Shown here in pieces: positions 62,654 through 64,000 of a DNA stretch of 64,000 nucleotides (within the stretch, counting starts at the first letter, position 1; the number at the start of each line of letters is the position of its first letter). The notes below the pieces were generated by a model that saw only the letters and a program-made list of their open reading frames with translations, was not told where the DNA came from and did no database searches. The translations under genes were made by a program, and so were the position numbers. The stretch is from JACCXG01 sp963785755. Lineage in GTDB: Bacteria > Acidobacteriota > Vicinamibacteria > Vicinamibacterales > 2-12-FULL-66-21. The stretch is taken from positions 682,001 through 746,000 of the forward strand of contig CAWAXG010000013.1 in NCBI GenBank assembly GCA_963785755.1. Direction: 5' to 3'.

Positions 62654-64000
62654 ATGCGCGTGATTCGGGCCTTGATTGTCGCTGGTCTGCTCGTTTGCCC
62701 GTCCATCCTCGTCGCCCAGTCGTCCACCGGCACCATCATCGGGTTGATCAAAGACACGAGCGGTGCCGTGGTTCCACGTGCCACTGTCACGATTACGAAT
62801 CAGGCGACCGACCGTCAGGAGACGGTCGTCACCGACCTCGAGGGACGGTACACCTCGCTGCCGCTGCCGCCGGGTGAGTATCGCGTCGAAGCGAGCCTGC
62901 AGGGGTTCCGGCGCGCCGCGCGCTCGGACATCGTGGTGCAGCTCAACAGCACGTCCATCATCGACTTCACGCTGCAGGTCGGCGACCTGACCGATGCCGT
63001 TGAAGTCAGCGCCGCGACGACGCTGCTCGAAACCAGCAGCGGCACGGTTGGCAAGCTCGTCGACAACCGCCGGATTCTCGAGCTGCCGTTGAATACGCGC
63101 AACGTCTACTCGTTGATCTTCCTCACGCCGGGGGTCGCAGGCTCCATCGGCAACAACTACAACTCGATGAGCTACACGGTGAACGGCGCGCGCCCGACGA
63201 TGATGGACACCGTCATCGACGGCGTGACGGCGTCGTTCCCCACCGTCAACGGGTTCACCGGCATCTCGGTGTTCCCGTCGGTGGACGCGATCCAGGAATT
63301 CAAGGTCCTCGGCGCGAACTACCCGGCGGAGTATGGCCGCAGCCTCGGCAGCGTGCTGAACGTGGTCTACAAGTCGGGCACCAACAATTTCCACGGCAGC
63401 GCCTACGAGTTCTTCCGCGACTCGGCGTTCGACGCCAACAACTTCTTCTCGAACCGGGCCGGCCAGCCGCTGGGTGATTTTCGCCGCAGCCAGTTCGGCG
63501 GCGTGCTGGGCGGGCCGATCAAGCACTCGCGGACGTTCTTCATGACCTCCTACGAAGGGCTGCGGGAAGACCGCGCCTCGCAGACGACCACGACGGTGCC
63601 GACGCTGGCCCAGCGTCAGGGGGACTTTTCGCAGACCTTCGCGCAGAACGGACAGTTGATTCGCATCTTCGACCCGTTCTCCACCCGCGCGAACCCGTCG
63701 GGCGGCTTCATCCGGGATCAGTTCGCCAACAACGTGATTCCGCGTGACCGGATGGATCCGGTCGCGCTCAACGTCCTGAACTACTTCCCGTTGCCGAACC
63801 AGGCCGGCAACCCCGTGACAGGGGCGCAGAACTACTTCTCGAACGGGATAGCCGAGCTGAACGTGGACAACTACGACGGCCGGATCGATCACCTGTTCTC
63901 CGACGTCGATAAGTTCTTCTTCCGCTATTCGTACCGGAAGACGTTCAGCGCGCCGGCCACCTTCTTTCCTGAAGACATCGCCATCGCCGAAGGCCGGGTC
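62654..64000 (+). CDS. Oar-like TonB-dependent receptor, N-terminal part
   Basis: Cut by the window end after about 449 residues. A signal peptide (RVIRALIVAGLLVCPSILVAQ) precedes a carboxypeptidase-regulatory-like domain (GTIIGLIKDTSGAVVPRATVTIT...PPGEYRVEASLQGF), then a plug domain (LPLNTRNVYSLIFLTPG, FPSVDAIQEFKVLGANYPAEYGRSLGSVLNVVYKSGTNNFHG) and the first barrel strands. These are the large CarboxypepD-TonB receptors expanded in Acidobacteriota; the substrate is unknown. The start follows a good ribosome binding site. Confidence 0.92.
   Translation, partial: MRVIRALIVAGLLVCPSILVAQSSTGTIIGLIKDTSGAVVPRATVTITNQATDRQETVVTDLEGRYTSLPLPPGEYRVEASLQGFRRAARSDIVVQLNSTSIIDFTLQVGDLTDAVEVSAATTLLETSSGTVGKLVDNRRILELPLNTRNVYSLIFLTPGVAGSIGNNYNSMSYTVNGARPTMMDTVIDGVTASFPTVNGFTGISVFPSVDAIQEFKVLGANYPAEYGRSLGSVLNVVYKSGTNNFHGSAYEFFRDSAFDANNFFSNRAGQPLGDFRRSQFGGVLGGPIKHSRTFFMTSYEGLREDRASQTTTTVPTLAQRQGDFSQTFAQNGQLIRIFDPFSTRANPSGGFIRDQFANNVIPRDRMDPVALNVLNYFPLPNQAGNPVTGAQNYFSNGIAELNVDNYDGRIDHLFSDVDKFFFRYSYRKTFSAPATFFPEDIAIAEGRV

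Overview
The window is a gene-dense, high-GC stretch of bacterial chromosome. It suggests an Acidobacteriota member, possibly of the Vicinamibacteria type. The pointers are: a PadR regulator followed by a fused MacB/FtsX-type permease without an ATPase; several Ser/Thr kinases, two with TolB-like propellers; an Oar-like TonB-dependent receptor; Tat- and Sec-exported hydrolases; and a human-type transketolase. No rRNA, tRNA, CRISPR array, prophage or insertion sequence was seen, so the placement rests on gene content alone.

Layout. 1-17 kb is mostly core metabolism: an HD-GYP response regulator, NadE, a divergent pair of nucleotide-transporter-like HEAT-repeat membrane proteins (one with two cyclic-nucleotide-binding-like domains), transketolase, a DUF255 protein, a methionine-sulfoxide-reductase-like GAF protein, an NAD-type isocitrate dehydrogenase, an acyltransferase and proline dehydrogenase. 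17-31 kb holds a peptidase and SDR back to back, CCA-adding enzyme, a diadenylate-cyclase-like protein facing a ligase-ACP-acyltransferase fusion, infA, a DEAD-box helicase, a MerR-TPR regulator and glucokinase. 31-50 kb is the plastic part: a frameshifted PadR with its membrane partner, a decayed histidine kinase, an M14 carboxypeptidase, a kinase-pseudokinase, a class A PBP, a frameshifted phosphatidylcholine synthase, FtsH, a kinase-propeller gene, PadR plus permease, and a kinase-propeller pseudogene with about ten frameshifts. 50-64 kb carries exported enzymes: a TIM-barrel isomerase, a neutral ceramidase-like protein, two PepSY-like membrane proteins with a PPIC lipoprotein, a sodium-solute symporter coupled to a NamZ-type muramidase, a metallo-beta-lactamase-fold enzyme, an alpha/beta hydrolase, a PQQ-type propeller and the start of the TonB-dependent receptor.

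Most striking non-gene signals. (1) Three divergent gene pairs are separated by only 19-25 bases, each with a symmetric AT-rich -10 element that can serve both strands and place transcription starts at or very near both start codons; further single genes show the same -10-to-start geometry. (2) Degenerate tandem repeats of about 7 bases lie at gene borders, two of them partly translated. (3) A GGGGTCAGGCCGTGAATCC element occurs four times at gene ends. (4) Single-base frameshifts, mostly +1 and several in short C/G runs, break four otherwise well-conserved genes. These are either recent decay or sequencing error.
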